Shown here: in pieces, positions 42,374 to 50,896 of the stretch
How the letters are laid out: each line of letters opens with the position of its first letter
Position numbering within the stretch: position 1 is the stretch's first letter
Assembly: GCF_001953875.1 (NCBI RefSeq)
Contig: NZ_MQUR01000004.1
Coordinates: 62,001 to 126,000 of the forward strand
DNA: 64,000 nt
DNA from: Streptomyces amritsarensis
Lineage (GTDB): Bacteria; Actinomycetota; Actinomycetes; Streptomycetales; Streptomycetaceae
Direction of reading: 5' to 3'
Made by a program: the position numbers and the translations under genes
The notes under the pieces: model-generated
The model's database searches: none
The model's input: the letters and a program-made list of their open reading frames with translations, nothing else
Told to the model about the DNA's origin: nothing

Positions 42374-42405
42374 GGTCCGCCCCCGGCTCCCGGGGGCGGA
42401 CCTTT
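42374..42405 (+). terminator. 13-bp perfect hairpin with T-run
   Basis: GGTCCGCCCCCGG (42374-42386), loop CTC, CCGGGGGCGGACC (42390-42402), followed by TTT. It ends the small membrane-protein unit. Confidence 0.88.
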
Positions 42406-42662
42406 CGTGCGTGCGGGAGCCGCTCCGCACCCCGCCCCGCCCCCCGCCCCCCGCCCCGCCCCGGCGCCGCGGCGTCACGATGTCTGACATATCCTCAACT
42501 CTCCTGCCTCGACGGGTAGTTCGAGCACCGGTCGGTTGAAGCAGAGGCTGCGCGCACCCTTGCCGCGAGGACCCGCTTCCCGAATGATGCTCCCGGCGTG
42601 TCGGTCGGCGGTGGCCGCCATCGGCCCGCCACCCCCGAACCCGTCCGGCCAGGAGGCCAGTT
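42406..42662. other. intergenic region with C-rich tract
   Basis: About 42,425-42,470 is a C/G-only tract of CCCCGC-type repeats. Next to it, 42,480-42,540 is A/T-richer (ATGTCTGACATATCCTCAACT) and probably holds the NPP1 promoter. No gene seen. Confidence 0.4.
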
Positions 42663-43430
42663 GTGCGGACCAACCGTCACATCCGGAGATCCCTCGTCGT
42701 CCTCGGCGCCGCCCTCGCGCTCGTCGTCGGCGTCCCCCAGGCGGCCTTCGCGGCTCCGCCCCCGGCACTGCCCGGCCAGGCCGAAGCGATCGAGCTGACC
42801 TTCCAGCCCGCCTACGACTACGACACCGACGGCTGCTACCCGACACCGGCCATCGGCCCGACCGGGGTCCTGAACGGCGGGCTCAAGCCGACCGGAGCCC
42901 TCGACGGCAACTGCCGGGACGCCTCGGACCTCGCCAACACCAACGGGTACTCGCGCTGGAAGTGCAACAACGGCTGGTGCGCCGTGCTCTACGCGCTCTA
43001 CTTCGAGAAGGACCAGGCGATCCCCGGGATCAGCCTCGGCGGCCATCGCCACGACTGGGAACACGTGGTGGTGTGGATCCAGAACAACGAGGCGAAGTAC
43101 GTCGCCACCTCCGCGCACGGCGACTTCGAGATCCACGCCCGCGACCGGATCCGCTGGGACGGCACACATCCCAAGATCGTCTACCACAAGGACGGCATCG
43201 GCACCCACTGCTTCCGTGCGGCGAACACCAACGACGAACCGCCGGAGAACCACCGCGGCACCTGGCAGTACCCCCCGCTCGTCGGCTGGTCGGGCTACCC
43301 GGCGACGCTTCGGGACAAGCTCAGCCAGGCCGACTTCGGCAGTGCGCACTTCGGCCTGAAGGACGGCTCCTTCACCTCCCACCTGGCGGAGGCCAAGCCG
43401 GCGGGCATCCCCTTCGACCCGTATCTGTGA
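42663..43430 (+). CDS. NPP1 / Nep1-like (NLP) secreted protein
   Basis: 255 residues. Signal peptide RRSLVVLGAALALVVGVPQAAFA (cleavage near residue 31). The mature protein has the NPP1 signature GHRHDWEHVVVW near residue 127 (the conserved GHRHDWE metal-site motif) and GWCAVLYALYF upstream. Four or more Cys could pair. GTG at 42663 follows AGGAGG. In plant pathogens NLPs bind plant sphingolipids and lyse membranes; in Streptomyces the role is not established. Monocistronic. Confidence 0.93.
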   Translation: MRTNRHIRRSLVVLGAALALVVGVPQAAFAAPPPALPGQAEAIELTFQPAYDYDTDGCYPTPAIGPTGVLNGGLKPTGALDGNCRDASDLANTNGYSRWKCNNGWCAVLYALYFEKDQAIPGISLGGHRHDWEHVVVWIQNNEAKYVATSAHGDFEIHARDRIRWDGTHPKIVYHKDGIGTHCFRAANTNDEPPENHRGTWQYPPLVGWSGYPATLRDKLSQADFGSAHFGLKDGSFTSHLAEAKPAGIPFDPYL

Positions 43431-43488
43431 CCTGCCGTGGCCGGGCGTCCGCCCGGCGCGCCCGGCGCCCCGCGCCGCTCCTCCCCCG

Positions 43489-45633
43489 TCACAGGCGCAG
43501 GAGGAGCAGCGCGATGTCGTCCCTGTGGCCCGCGGCCGCACCGGTATCGCGCAGCAGCGCCTCGATGAGGTCGTCCAGGTCCGCCCCGTCGTGGTCGGCG
43601 AGGACCGCGGCGAGGTCGTCGGTGCCCCGCTCGGCGTCGACGCCGGCCGCGGTGGGCTTCTCGACCAGCCCGTCGGTGTAGAAGGTGAGGAGGGTCCCCG
43701 GCTCCAGTTCCAGTCGGGTGACGGGGCACGGGGTGTCGACGCTGACGCCCAGGAGCGGCCAGGGGTCCAGCTCCACCCGGTGCGGCCGGGACCCGGGGGC
43801 GTGCACCAGCGGGGGCGGGTGCCCGGCAGCGGCCAGCGTCGCGCACCGGCTCGTCAGGTCGATGTGGGCATAGAGGCAGGAGACGAGCAGATCGGTGTCC
43901 AGGCCCGCCAGGAGGCGCCCGGTGCGGGCCAGGACCGCACCGGGCGGGGCGCCGGCGGCGGCGCGGATGGCGGTACGGACCTGGCCCATGAGGGCGGCCG
44001 CCGCGACGTTGTGCCCCTGTACGTCGCCGATGACGGCCGCGACGGTGGTGTCGTCCAGCGCGATGACGTCGTAGAAGTCGCCTCCGATGTCCATGCCGTG
44101 GCCGGCGGGCAGGTAGCGGGCGGCAGCCTCCAGGCCGGGCAGGGTGGGCAGGCTGTGCGGCAGGAGCGCCTGTTGGAGGCCGTGGGCGAGATCGTGCGCG
44201 GCGTCGTGCAGGCGGGCCCGGTCCAGGGCCTGGGCGATCAGCCCGGCCAGGGAGGTGAGGACGGCGCGCTCGTCGGCGGTGAAGGTGTGCGGCCGCTCGT
44301 AGGAGAGGATGCAGCAGCCCACGGGGCGGCCGGAGATGGTCAGCGGGAGGAACGCCCAGGCCTGTTTGCCGCTGAGGTGCGGGGCGTCGGGGTGCGCGCG
44401 GGCCATCGCGCCGCGGTCGCGGAAGAAGGCGGGGATCCCGTCGGCCAGCACCTGCCCCGCCGGCGTCAGCCCGGTGTCCAGGGGCAGGCCGTCGAGCCGC
44501 TCGACGGTCGCCGGATCGTACCCGTGGTGGCCGGTGATCCTCAGGCGGCCCGCGTCGGCCGCGGACAGCACGAGGGCGTCGGCCCCGAACGCGGGCAGGA
44601 CCTGGTGGGCGACCACCTCGACGACGTCGCGGACGGTGACGGTCTCGGTCATGGCGGCCGCGAGGTGCAGCAGTTGGTGGACCCGGCCGGTCCGGGGGAC
44701 GGCGGCGCCCGCGGGCGGGCCGGGCCGGGTCCCCTCCTCGTGCCGTGCGGGGCGGGTGATGCGGACGCTGATGCCGCTGGAGTCGGGGTAGAGCTGGAAG
44801 CCCAGCGGGATGTCCGGCGGGCGCAGGGCGGTGAACTCCACCGGCTCGCGGCTGAGGACCGCCGCGCGGTACCGGTCCTCGACCAGGGGTGCGTCCAGCC
44901 AGGGCAGGGACTGCCAGGGCCAGGTGCCCAGCAGGTGGCCGGACGCGCGGCCCAGCAGGGCCTCGGCGGTGCCGTCCACGAAGGTGATCCGGCCCTCCAG
45001 GTCCAGGGCCAGGGCGCCCTCCGGCAGGCGCTCGACCCAGTCGGCGGCGGCGTGCGGGGGCCGGCCGCCGTACGCGCGGGGCGGTGCGGCCGGGATGACG
45101 CGCGGCACTTCGGGCACCGCCGGTGTCCCGTCGGCCCGGTCCAGCATCCGGGCCACACCGCGGGCGGCCGAGCTGACGTGGTCCCGCTCGCGCAGGCTCG
45201 CCGTACGGGCGTGACCGGCGGGCCACAGCAGGAACAGCGCGCCGTGGGGGCCCCGCCGGCCCGTCAGGGGCGCCGCGGCCAGGCAGAACTCGTAGGGCAG
45301 GCTGACGGCGGCCTGCGGATAGTCGTGCGCGAGGTCCTCCTGCGAACCGATCCAGACCAGCCGGTCCTCGCGCACGGCGTCGCTCACGGGGGTGGAGGCG
45401 GTCGGGGAGATCCGGTGCCACGGCCGGGCCACCTCGGCGGGCACCCCGCACAGCACGACCAGCGCCAGGAGGCCGTGCTCCGGCCCGTCCCACAGGTGGA
45501 ACCCGCCGGCGGAGGCCCCGGTCCGGCGGATCGTCTCGGTCAGCGCCTCGTCCAGCAGCCGGGAACCGGCCCGCCCCGCCTCCGTTTCCGGGCGTGGGTC
45601 CGCGTCCGCGAGGCCTTCTCCGCCGCCGCTCAC
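43489..45633 (-). CDS. GAF-PAS-GAF-SpoIIE serine phosphatase
   Basis: 714 residues. A first GAF-like domain (~30-175), a PAS-like region (~195-295: GALALDLEGRITFVDGTAEALLG), a second GAF (~320-480: VVEVVAHQVLPAFGADALVL, FLPLTISGRPVGCCILSYER) and a C-terminal PP2C/SpoIIE domain with GMDIGGDFYDV, VIGDVQGHNVAAAA, LTFYTDGLVEK and RDDIALLLLRL (metal-binding Asp residues). Likely dephosphorylates an anti-anti-sigma factor in response to a cytoplasmic signal. GTG start at 45633. No sigma-factor partner genes adjoin it. Confidence 0.92.
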   Translation of the reverse strand: MSGGGEGLADADPRPETEAGRAGSRLLDEALTETIRRTGASAGGFHLWDGPEHGLLALVVLCGVPAEVARPWHRISPTASTPVSDAVREDRLVWIGSQEDLAHDYPQAAVSLPYEFCLAAAPLTGRRGPHGALFLLWPAGHARTASLRERDHVSSAARGVARMLDRADGTPAVPEVPRVIPAAPPRAYGGRPPHAAADWVERLPEGALALDLEGRITFVDGTAEALLGRASGHLLGTWPWQSLPWLDAPLVEDRYRAAVLSREPVEFTALRPPDIPLGFQLYPDSSGISVRITRPARHEEGTRPGPPAGAAVPRTGRVHQLLHLAAAMTETVTVRDVVEVVAHQVLPAFGADALVLSAADAGRLRITGHHGYDPATVERLDGLPLDTGLTPAGQVLADGIPAFFRDRGAMARAHPDAPHLSGKQAWAFLPLTISGRPVGCCILSYERPHTFTADERAVLTSLAGLIAQALDRARLHDAAHDLAHGLQQALLPHSLPTLPGLEAAARYLPAGHGMDIGGDFYDVIALDDTTVAAVIGDVQGHNVAAAALMGQVRTAIRAAAGAPPGAVLARTGRLLAGLDTDLLVSCLYAHIDLTSRCATLAAAGHPPPLVHAPGSRPHRVELDPWPLLGVSVDTPCPVTRLELEPGTLLTFYTDGLVEKPTAAGVDAERGTDDLAAVLADHDGADLDDLIEALLRDTGAAAGHRDDIALLLLRL

Positions 45634-45697
45634 GACCCACCTCCCGTCACAGCCCGCCGGCCGCCGGCCGCCGTCCCGTTCCGCGCGCCGGCCGCCG

Positions 45698-46246
45698 TCA
45701 GCGTCCGGGCGAGGCGGCGCCGAACTCGTCGACGAGGGTGGTGCAGAACGCGTCGAGGTCGTCGGGCCTGCGGCTGGTGATCAGCGTGCCGGGTGCCGCG
45801 CGGCAGACGCGTACCTCCTCGTCGACCCAGGTGGCGCCGGCGTTGCGCAGGTCGGTGGCGAGGCTGGGCCATGACGTCAGAGTCCGGTCCCGGACCGTGT
45901 CGGCCTCGACGAGCGTCCAGGGGGCGTGGCAGATCGCCGCCACCGGCCGGCCGGTGCGGAAGAAGTCCCGGACGAAGGCGACCGCGCGCTCGTCCATGCG
46001 CAGGGCGTCGGGGTTGGCGACGCCACCGGGCAGCACCAGCGCGTCGTACTCGTCCGGTCCGCTCGCGCCGACCACGTCGTCGACGGGGAAGGTGTCCGCC
46101 TTGTCCAAGTGGTGGAACGCCTGGATCTCGCCGTTCTCGGTCGACACCAGCCGCGGCTGCCAGCCCTGGTCCTGCACCGCCTGCCACGGCCGCTCCAGCT
46201 CGACCTGCTCCACGCCCTCCGGCGCCACGAGAAACGCCACCTTCAT
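45698..46246 (-). CDS. DJ-1/PfpI family protein
   Basis: 182 residues. KVAFLVAPEGVEQVEL at the start, acidic Glu in EQVELERPW, nucleophile elbow VAAICHAPWTLVEAD (Cys-His), then LTSWPSLATDLRNAGATWVDE. This matches the PfpI/YhbO-like stress proteins of the class I amidotransferase-like fold. ATG at 46246 (MKVAF) is chosen as the family starts with this strand; AAGGGA lies about 10 nt upstream. Probable cytoplasmic protein-repair or glyoxalase-like enzyme. Confidence 0.92.
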   Translation of the reverse strand: MKVAFLVAPEGVEQVELERPWQAVQDQGWQPRLVSTENGEIQAFHHLDKADTFPVDDVVGASGPDEYDALVLPGGVANPDALRMDERAVAFVRDFFRTGRPVAAICHAPWTLVEADTVRDRTLTSWPSLATDLRNAGATWVDEEVRVCRAAPGTLITSRRPDDLDAFCTTLVDEFGAASPGR

Positions 46247-46413
46247 CGCCGTCACGTCCCTTCCACGGTGGATGCGCCGGGCCACCCGCCCCGCCCGCGC
46301 ACTGCGCCTGCCCCTTCGGCGGCCGGCCAAACGGCGCGGTCCGCACGCCCGTATGATCGAGGGCGCGTCGGCCCCGGCCGTCACCTGCTGACCAGACAGG
46401 CGAGGACGTGCAC

Positions 46414-47442
46414 GTGCACAGGACCGTCACCGAACTCGCGGACGGCCGCGAGCTGATCTACTACGACAGCGAGCCCGGCCGGGACCGCTCGGCCCGGGAT
46501 CCGCGTCCGCCGGACCGGGTCGAGAGCACCCCGGAGCTGCGCCGGGACGCGGCCACCGGCGACTGGGTCACCATCGCCGCCCACCGGCAGTCCCGTACGT
46601 ACCACCCGCCGGCGGACGCCTGCCCGCTCTGCCCCTCCCGGGACGGCCGGCTGGGCGAGATCCCGGCCGCCGACTACGAGGTGGCCGTCTTCGAGAACCG
46701 CTTCCCGTCCCTGGCCGGCGGGGCCGGCCGCTGCGAGGTGGTGTGCTTCACCCCGGAGCACGGTGCCGGTTTCGCCGATCTCCCGCCCGAGCGGGCCCGG
46801 CTGGTTCTGGACGCCTGGACCGACCGCACCGCCGAACTGTCCGCCCGTTCCGGCGTGCGGCAGGTGTACTGCTTCGAGAACCGCGGCGCGGAGATCGGTG
46901 TGACGCTGGCCCACCCGCACGGCCAGATCTACGCCTTCTCCACCCTCACCCCGCGCACCGCCAAGCACCTCGCCGCAGCGGCCGCGCACCGCGCCCGCAC
47001 CGGGCGCAACCTCTTCGAGGACATCCTCGAAGAGGCCCGCGCGGCCTCCGAGCGCGTGGTCCTCGCCGGGGAGCACTGGACGGCCTTCGTCCCGTACGCC
47101 GCGCGCTGGCCGTACGAGGTCCACCTGTACCCGCACCGCCGGGTCCCCGACCTGACCCGGCTCGGCGAGGCGGAGCGCGCCGAGTTCCCCCGCCTGTACC
47201 TGGACCTGCTGCGCCGCTTCGACCGGCTCTTCGGGCTGTCCGCGCCCACCCCCTACATCGCGGCCTGGCACCAGGCCCCGCTCACCGGCGGTGAGGAACT
47301 CGCCCTGCACCTGGAGCTGTTCACCGTGCGGAGGACCGCCGACAGGCTCAAGTACACGGCGGGGACCGAGGCCGGCATGGACGCCTTCATGAACGACGTG
47401 GCGCCCGAGGCGGCGGCCCGGCGGCTGCGGGAGGCCGTGTGA
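46414..47442 (+). CDS. galT: galactose-1-phosphate uridylyltransferase
   Basis: About 342 residues. GalT signature TLAHPHGQIYAF (active-site His), ADACPLCPS and an HRRVPDL segment in the C-terminal half, with LFEDILEEAR between. It exchanges UMP between UDP-glucose and galactose-1-phosphate in the Leloir pathway. Two GTGs, 46408 and 46414, lie in a GTGCACGTGCAC palindrome; 46414 has proper spacing (about 8 nt) to CGAGG. It overlaps galK by 4 bp. Confidence 0.94.
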   Translation: MHRTVTELADGRELIYYDSEPGRDRSARDPRPPDRVESTPELRRDAATGDWVTIAAHRQSRTYHPPADACPLCPSRDGRLGEIPAADYEVAVFENRFPSLAGGAGRCEVVCFTPEHGAGFADLPPERARLVLDAWTDRTAELSARSGVRQVYCFENRGAEIGVTLAHPHGQIYAFSTLTPRTAKHLAAAAAHRARTGRNLFEDILEEARAASERVVLAGEHWTAFVPYAARWPYEVHLYPHRRVPDLTRLGEAERAEFPRLYLDLLRRFDRLFGLSAPTPYIAAWHQAPLTGGEELALHLELFTVRRTADRLKYTAGTEAGMDAFMNDVAPEAAARRLREAV

Positions 47443-48602
47443 CCGGGGCCGTGGCAGAAGCCGCCACCGTGCGCCGGGAGTTCGAGCGGATCCACGGCCG
47501 CTCCCCCGACGGGATCTGGGCCGCCCCCGGCCGGGTCAACCTGATCGGCGAACACACCGACTACAACGACGGCTTCGCGCTCCCGATGGCGCTGCCGCAG
47601 ACCACCGTGCTGGCGGCGCGCCGCCGCGAGGACGGGCTGCTGCGCCTGCACAGCGCCCAGGGCGACGGCCGGACCACCGAGCTCGCGGTGGCGGACCTCT
47701 CCCCCGGCGCGGTCGGCGGCTGGGCCCGCTATCCCGCCGGGGTGGTCTGGGCGCTGCGGGAGCGGGGCCTGCCCGTGGGCGGCGCCGACGTGCACCTGGA
47801 CAGCACCGTGCCCGCGGGCGCCGGCCTGTCGTCGTCCGCGGCCCTGGAGTGCGCGGTGGCCGTCGCCTACGACGAGCTGTACGCGCTGCGGCTGTCGCGG
47901 ACCGAGCTGGCGCGCGTGGCCCAGTACGCGGAGAACGCCTTCGCCGGCGTGCCGTGCGGGGTCATGGACCAGATGGCCTCGGTCTGCTGCGCCGAGGGCA
48001 GCGCCCTGCACCTCGACAGCCGCAGCCTGGACGTCCGGCAGGTCCCCTTCGACCTCACCGGGCACGGGCTGCGCCTGCTGGTGCTCGACACCCGGGTCGC
48101 GCACGACCTCGCCGACGGGGCGTACGCGGCGCTGCGCGCGGGGTGCGAGCGCGCGGCGGGCCTGCTGGGGCTGCCCGCGCTGCGGGACCTCTCCGAGGCG
48201 GAGCTGCCGGGCGCCCTCGCGCAGCTGCCCGAGGCGCTCGCGCCGCTGGTGCAGCACGTGGTCACCGAGAACGCCCGGGTCGGGCGGGCCGTGGACCGGC
48301 TGACGGCGGGCGAACCGGAGGCGCTGGGGCCGCTGCTGACGGCCGGGCACGCCTCCCTGCGGGACGACTACCGGGTCTCCTGCCCGGAGACCGACCTCGC
48401 GGTGGAGGCCGCCGTCGGCGCCGGTGCCCTGGGCGCCCGGATGACCGGCGGGGGCTTCGGCGGCTCGGTGATCGCGCTGGTCCCGGCCGCGGCGGCCGGG
48501 ACCGTGGCCGGGGCCGTGACGGCGGCCTTCGCGGCGGCGGGCTTCGGGGCCCCGGCCGTACGGGAGGCCGTACCGTCGGCGGGGGCCCGCCGCGTCGGCT
48601 GA
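47439..48602 (+). CDS. galK: galactokinase
   Basis: 387 residues. Substrate motif GRVNLIGEHTDYNDGF, ATP-binding VPAGAGLSSSAALECAVA and C-terminal MTGGGFGGSVIALV, all in canonical order for a GHMP galactokinase. Phosphorylates galactose to galactose-1-phosphate. GTG start overlaps the galT stop (GTGTGA). galE, often found between or beside these genes, is absent here. Confidence 0.96.
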   Translation: MTGAVAEAATVRREFERIHGRSPDGIWAAPGRVNLIGEHTDYNDGFALPMALPQTTVLAARRREDGLLRLHSAQGDGRTTELAVADLSPGAVGGWARYPAGVVWALRERGLPVGGADVHLDSTVPAGAGLSSSAALECAVAVAYDELYALRLSRTELARVAQYAENAFAGVPCGVMDQMASVCCAEGSALHLDSRSLDVRQVPFDLTGHGLRLLVLDTRVAHDLADGAYAALRAGCERAAGLLGLPALRDLSEAELPGALAQLPEALAPLVQHVVTENARVGRAVDRLTAGEPEALGPLLTAGHASLRDDYRVSCPETDLAVEAAVGAGALGARMTGGGFGGSVIALVPAAAAGTVAGAVTAAFAAAGFGAPAVREAVPSAGARRVG

Positions 48603-48656
48603 CCGTGTGCGCGGGCAGCGCGGCGGAAGATCCAACAGGCCCGTAGGATCGGCGAC

Positions 48657-49394
48657 ATGGCGACACGACTTGTGCAGATCAACATGAAGGCCCGGGACGA
48701 CTCCGCGCTCGGGCGGTTCTGGGCGGAGGCGCTCGGTTGGGGCGTCGACAGCGAGGGGCCCGGCGTGACGAACCTCGAGCCCGTGGGCTTCGCCTACCCC
48801 GATCCCTCGGCCGTCTGCATCGACCTCATCGCCCGCCCCGAACCCAAAACGGTGAAGAACCGCGTGCACCTCGATCTGGCCACCACCTCGGCCGCCCATC
48901 AGGCGGAACTGGTGGCGCGCCTGCTGGACTTGGGTGCGACGCTCGCCGACGTGGGTCAGGGCGACGTCCCCTGGACGGTCATGGCCGATCCGGAGGGCAA
49001 CGAGTTCTGCGTCCTCGAACCCCGTGCGGTCTACCGGGACACCGGGCCGATCGCCGCGGTGGTGGTCGACTGCGCCGATCCGCGGGAGATGGCCCGGTTC
49101 TGGGACGGGGCGATGGACTGGAAGCTCCACGAGGTCGGCGACGACCAGGCGACCCTGCGGTCCGCCCACGGCGTCGGCCCCTACCTGGAGTTCGTCCGCA
49201 CGCCCGACACCAAGACCGTGTGGAACCGCGTCCACCTCGACGTCAGCCCCTACCCCGGTGACGACCTGGCGGCGGAGGCGGCGCGCCTGCGCGCCCTGGG
49301 CGCCACCGACCCGGGTATCGACCAGTCCGCGATCCACTGGACGATCCTGCGGGACCCGGAGGGCAACGAGTTCTGCCTCCTCACCCCGCGCTGA
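48657..49394 (+). CDS. two-domain VOC superfamily protein
   Basis: 245 residues made of two homologous VOC units. Unit 1: VQINMKARDDSALGRFWAEALGW .. MADPEGNEFCVLEPR. Unit 2: AVVVDCADPREMARFWDGAMDW .. LRDPEGNEFCLLTPR. Each ends in the same DPEGNEFC motif. A soluble protein, perhaps ligand-binding; function unknown. Its last 14 bp overlap the convergent moeA gene. Confidence 0.9.
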   Translation: MATRLVQINMKARDDSALGRFWAEALGWGVDSEGPGVTNLEPVGFAYPDPSAVCIDLIARPEPKTVKNRVHLDLATTSAAHQAELVARLLDLGATLADVGQGDVPWTVMADPEGNEFCVLEPRAVYRDTGPIAAVVVDCADPREMARFWDGAMDWKLHEVGDDQATLRSAHGVGPYLEFVRTPDTKTVWNRVHLDVSPYPGDDLAAEAARLRALGATDPGIDQSAIHWTILRDPEGNEFCLLTPR

Positions 49395-50601
49395 GCACGG
49401 GGGCCGGGCTGCCCTGCGTCCAGTCCGGGGGAAGCGCCGCGAGGGCGTCGCCGGCGGCGGCGCCCCGCAGGAAGGCCGCGCCGTGGCCGGCGGTGATGCG
49501 GGCCCCGGTGCCTTCCCAGGTGACGGGGACCAGCCGGGTCAGTCCGGGGGCGGGGCGTACGCAACCCGTCACGGGCACGTGCGGCAGCGGATCCAGGGCC
49601 CGGCCGCAGAGGCCCGCGAGGAGCGGGCCGAGGAGGGTGTGGGCGGCGACCAGGGCCGCGTACGGGTTCCCGGGCAGGCCCACCACCCAGCGGCCGGAGG
49701 GGAGTTCGGCGAGGAGCATCGGGTGGCCGGGGCGGCAGGCGACCGTGTCGACGACCATCCGGGCCCCGGCCTCGGCGAGCAGCCGGCGCAGCTGGTCGGT
49801 GGTGCCGGCGGAGGTGGAGCCGGTGACCGCCACGACCTCGGTGTCCCGGGTGCCGTGCACGGCCGCGGCCAGTGAGCCCGCCGGCCGGTCGCTCACGTGC
49901 CGTACCCCGCGGCTCTCGCCGCCCAGTACGGCGACCAGGGCCGGCAGGGCCGGTCCGAGGGCGTCGCGCACCCGCCCCGGACCGGGCGGGCCCGCGTGGT
50001 CCAGTTCGTCACCGGTGACCAGGAGCCGGACCCGGGGCGCGGGCCGTACCGGCAGGGTGTCGTGACCGCAGGACGCCGCCAGTCCGAGCAGCGCCGGGCC
50101 GATCCGGGTGCCCGCCGGTACGAGACAGCTGCCGGCCGGGGCGTCCTCGCCCGCCCGCCGGATGTGCCGGCCCGGTGGCGGCACGGGCCCGGCGACCAGG
50201 CCGTCGGCGCCGGCCAGGGCCGCTTCCACCGGCAGTACGGCGCGTGCCCCCGCCGGGACCTGCGCCCCGGTGGAGATCTCCACGCACTCGCCCGCGCCGA
50301 GCAGGCCCTCCCACACGGTGCCCGCCCGGACGGCTCCGCGGATCCGCCAGGGGCCGGTGCCCGCCACCGCGTAGCCGTCCATGGCGGCCGTGTCGAACGC
50401 CGGCAGCGGCTGCGGGGTGCGCAGGGCGGCGGCCAGCGTCAGCCCGACGGCGTCCGCGAGCGCCACCGTACGGGCGGCGGACGGCCGCGGCGCCGCGTGG
50501 GCGAGCATCCGTGCCTGCTCCCAGGGCAGTTCCCGGTGCCGCGGCGAGGCGGCGGGTACGGCTGCGGGCAGGGCTGCGGTGGCGGCGGTCGCGGGAGGCA
50601 T
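49381..50601 (-). CDS. moeA: molybdopterin molybdotransferase
   Basis: 406 residues in the MoeA layout: domain with PLPAFDTAAMDGYAVAG, EISTGAQVPAGARAVLPVE, RRAGEDAPAGSCLVPAG, GLAASCGHDTLPV; MoCF domain with RVRLLVTGDEL and VTGSTSAGTTDQLRR (a variant of the usual GGVSVGxxD motif); then VVGLPGNPYAALVA and a beta-rich C-terminus. It inserts molybdate into adenylated molybdopterin. ATG at 50601. The unusual TGSTSAG motif may indicate a divergent paralogue rather than the housekeeping enzyme. Confidence 0.88.
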   Translation of the reverse strand: MPPATAATAALPAAVPAASPRHRELPWEQARMLAHAAPRPSAARTVALADAVGLTLAAALRTPQPLPAFDTAAMDGYAVAGTGPWRIRGAVRAGTVWEGLLGAGECVEISTGAQVPAGARAVLPVEAALAGADGLVAGPVPPPGRHIRRAGEDAPAGSCLVPAGTRIGPALLGLAASCGHDTLPVRPAPRVRLLVTGDELDHAGPPGPGRVRDALGPALPALVAVLGGESRGVRHVSDRPAGSLAAAVHGTRDTEVVAVTGSTSAGTTDQLRRLLAEAGARMVVDTVACRPGHPMLLAELPSGRWVVGLPGNPYAALVAAHTLLGPLLAGLCGRALDPLPHVPVTGCVRPAPGLTRLVPVTWEGTGARITAGHGAAFLRGAAAGDALAALPPDWTQGSPAPVLSAG

Positions 50602-50896
50602 GGGACGACTCTCGCCGCGCGGCGTTTCGGGGCGCCGCCGGGAGGGTTGCCGCGGCGCGGCGAACCGCTCACGGCGCGGACGGCCCCCGTGTGAGCCGCC
50701 CGGACCCCCAGGGGGCTGGGGCGACGTACCCGCCGCGGCGGATGCCGCCGGGGGCCGCCGCGGCCGGCCCGGCGGCGGCCTCGGGGCGGCTCCGCGCAGG
50801 CTCAGCCGGACCGGCTCCCGGCAGGCGTCTTCGCGGGGGACCCGGACTGTCACCCCGGACCTGAGCCCCGCCTCGGCCCGGGGGCGGTCGTCGGCC
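50602..50896. other. spacer between moeA and the MFS gene
   Basis: About 295 bp, both flanking genes on the minus strand. G/C-rich; it carries several C/G-rich imperfect stems but no gene with coding character. Confidence 0.35.
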
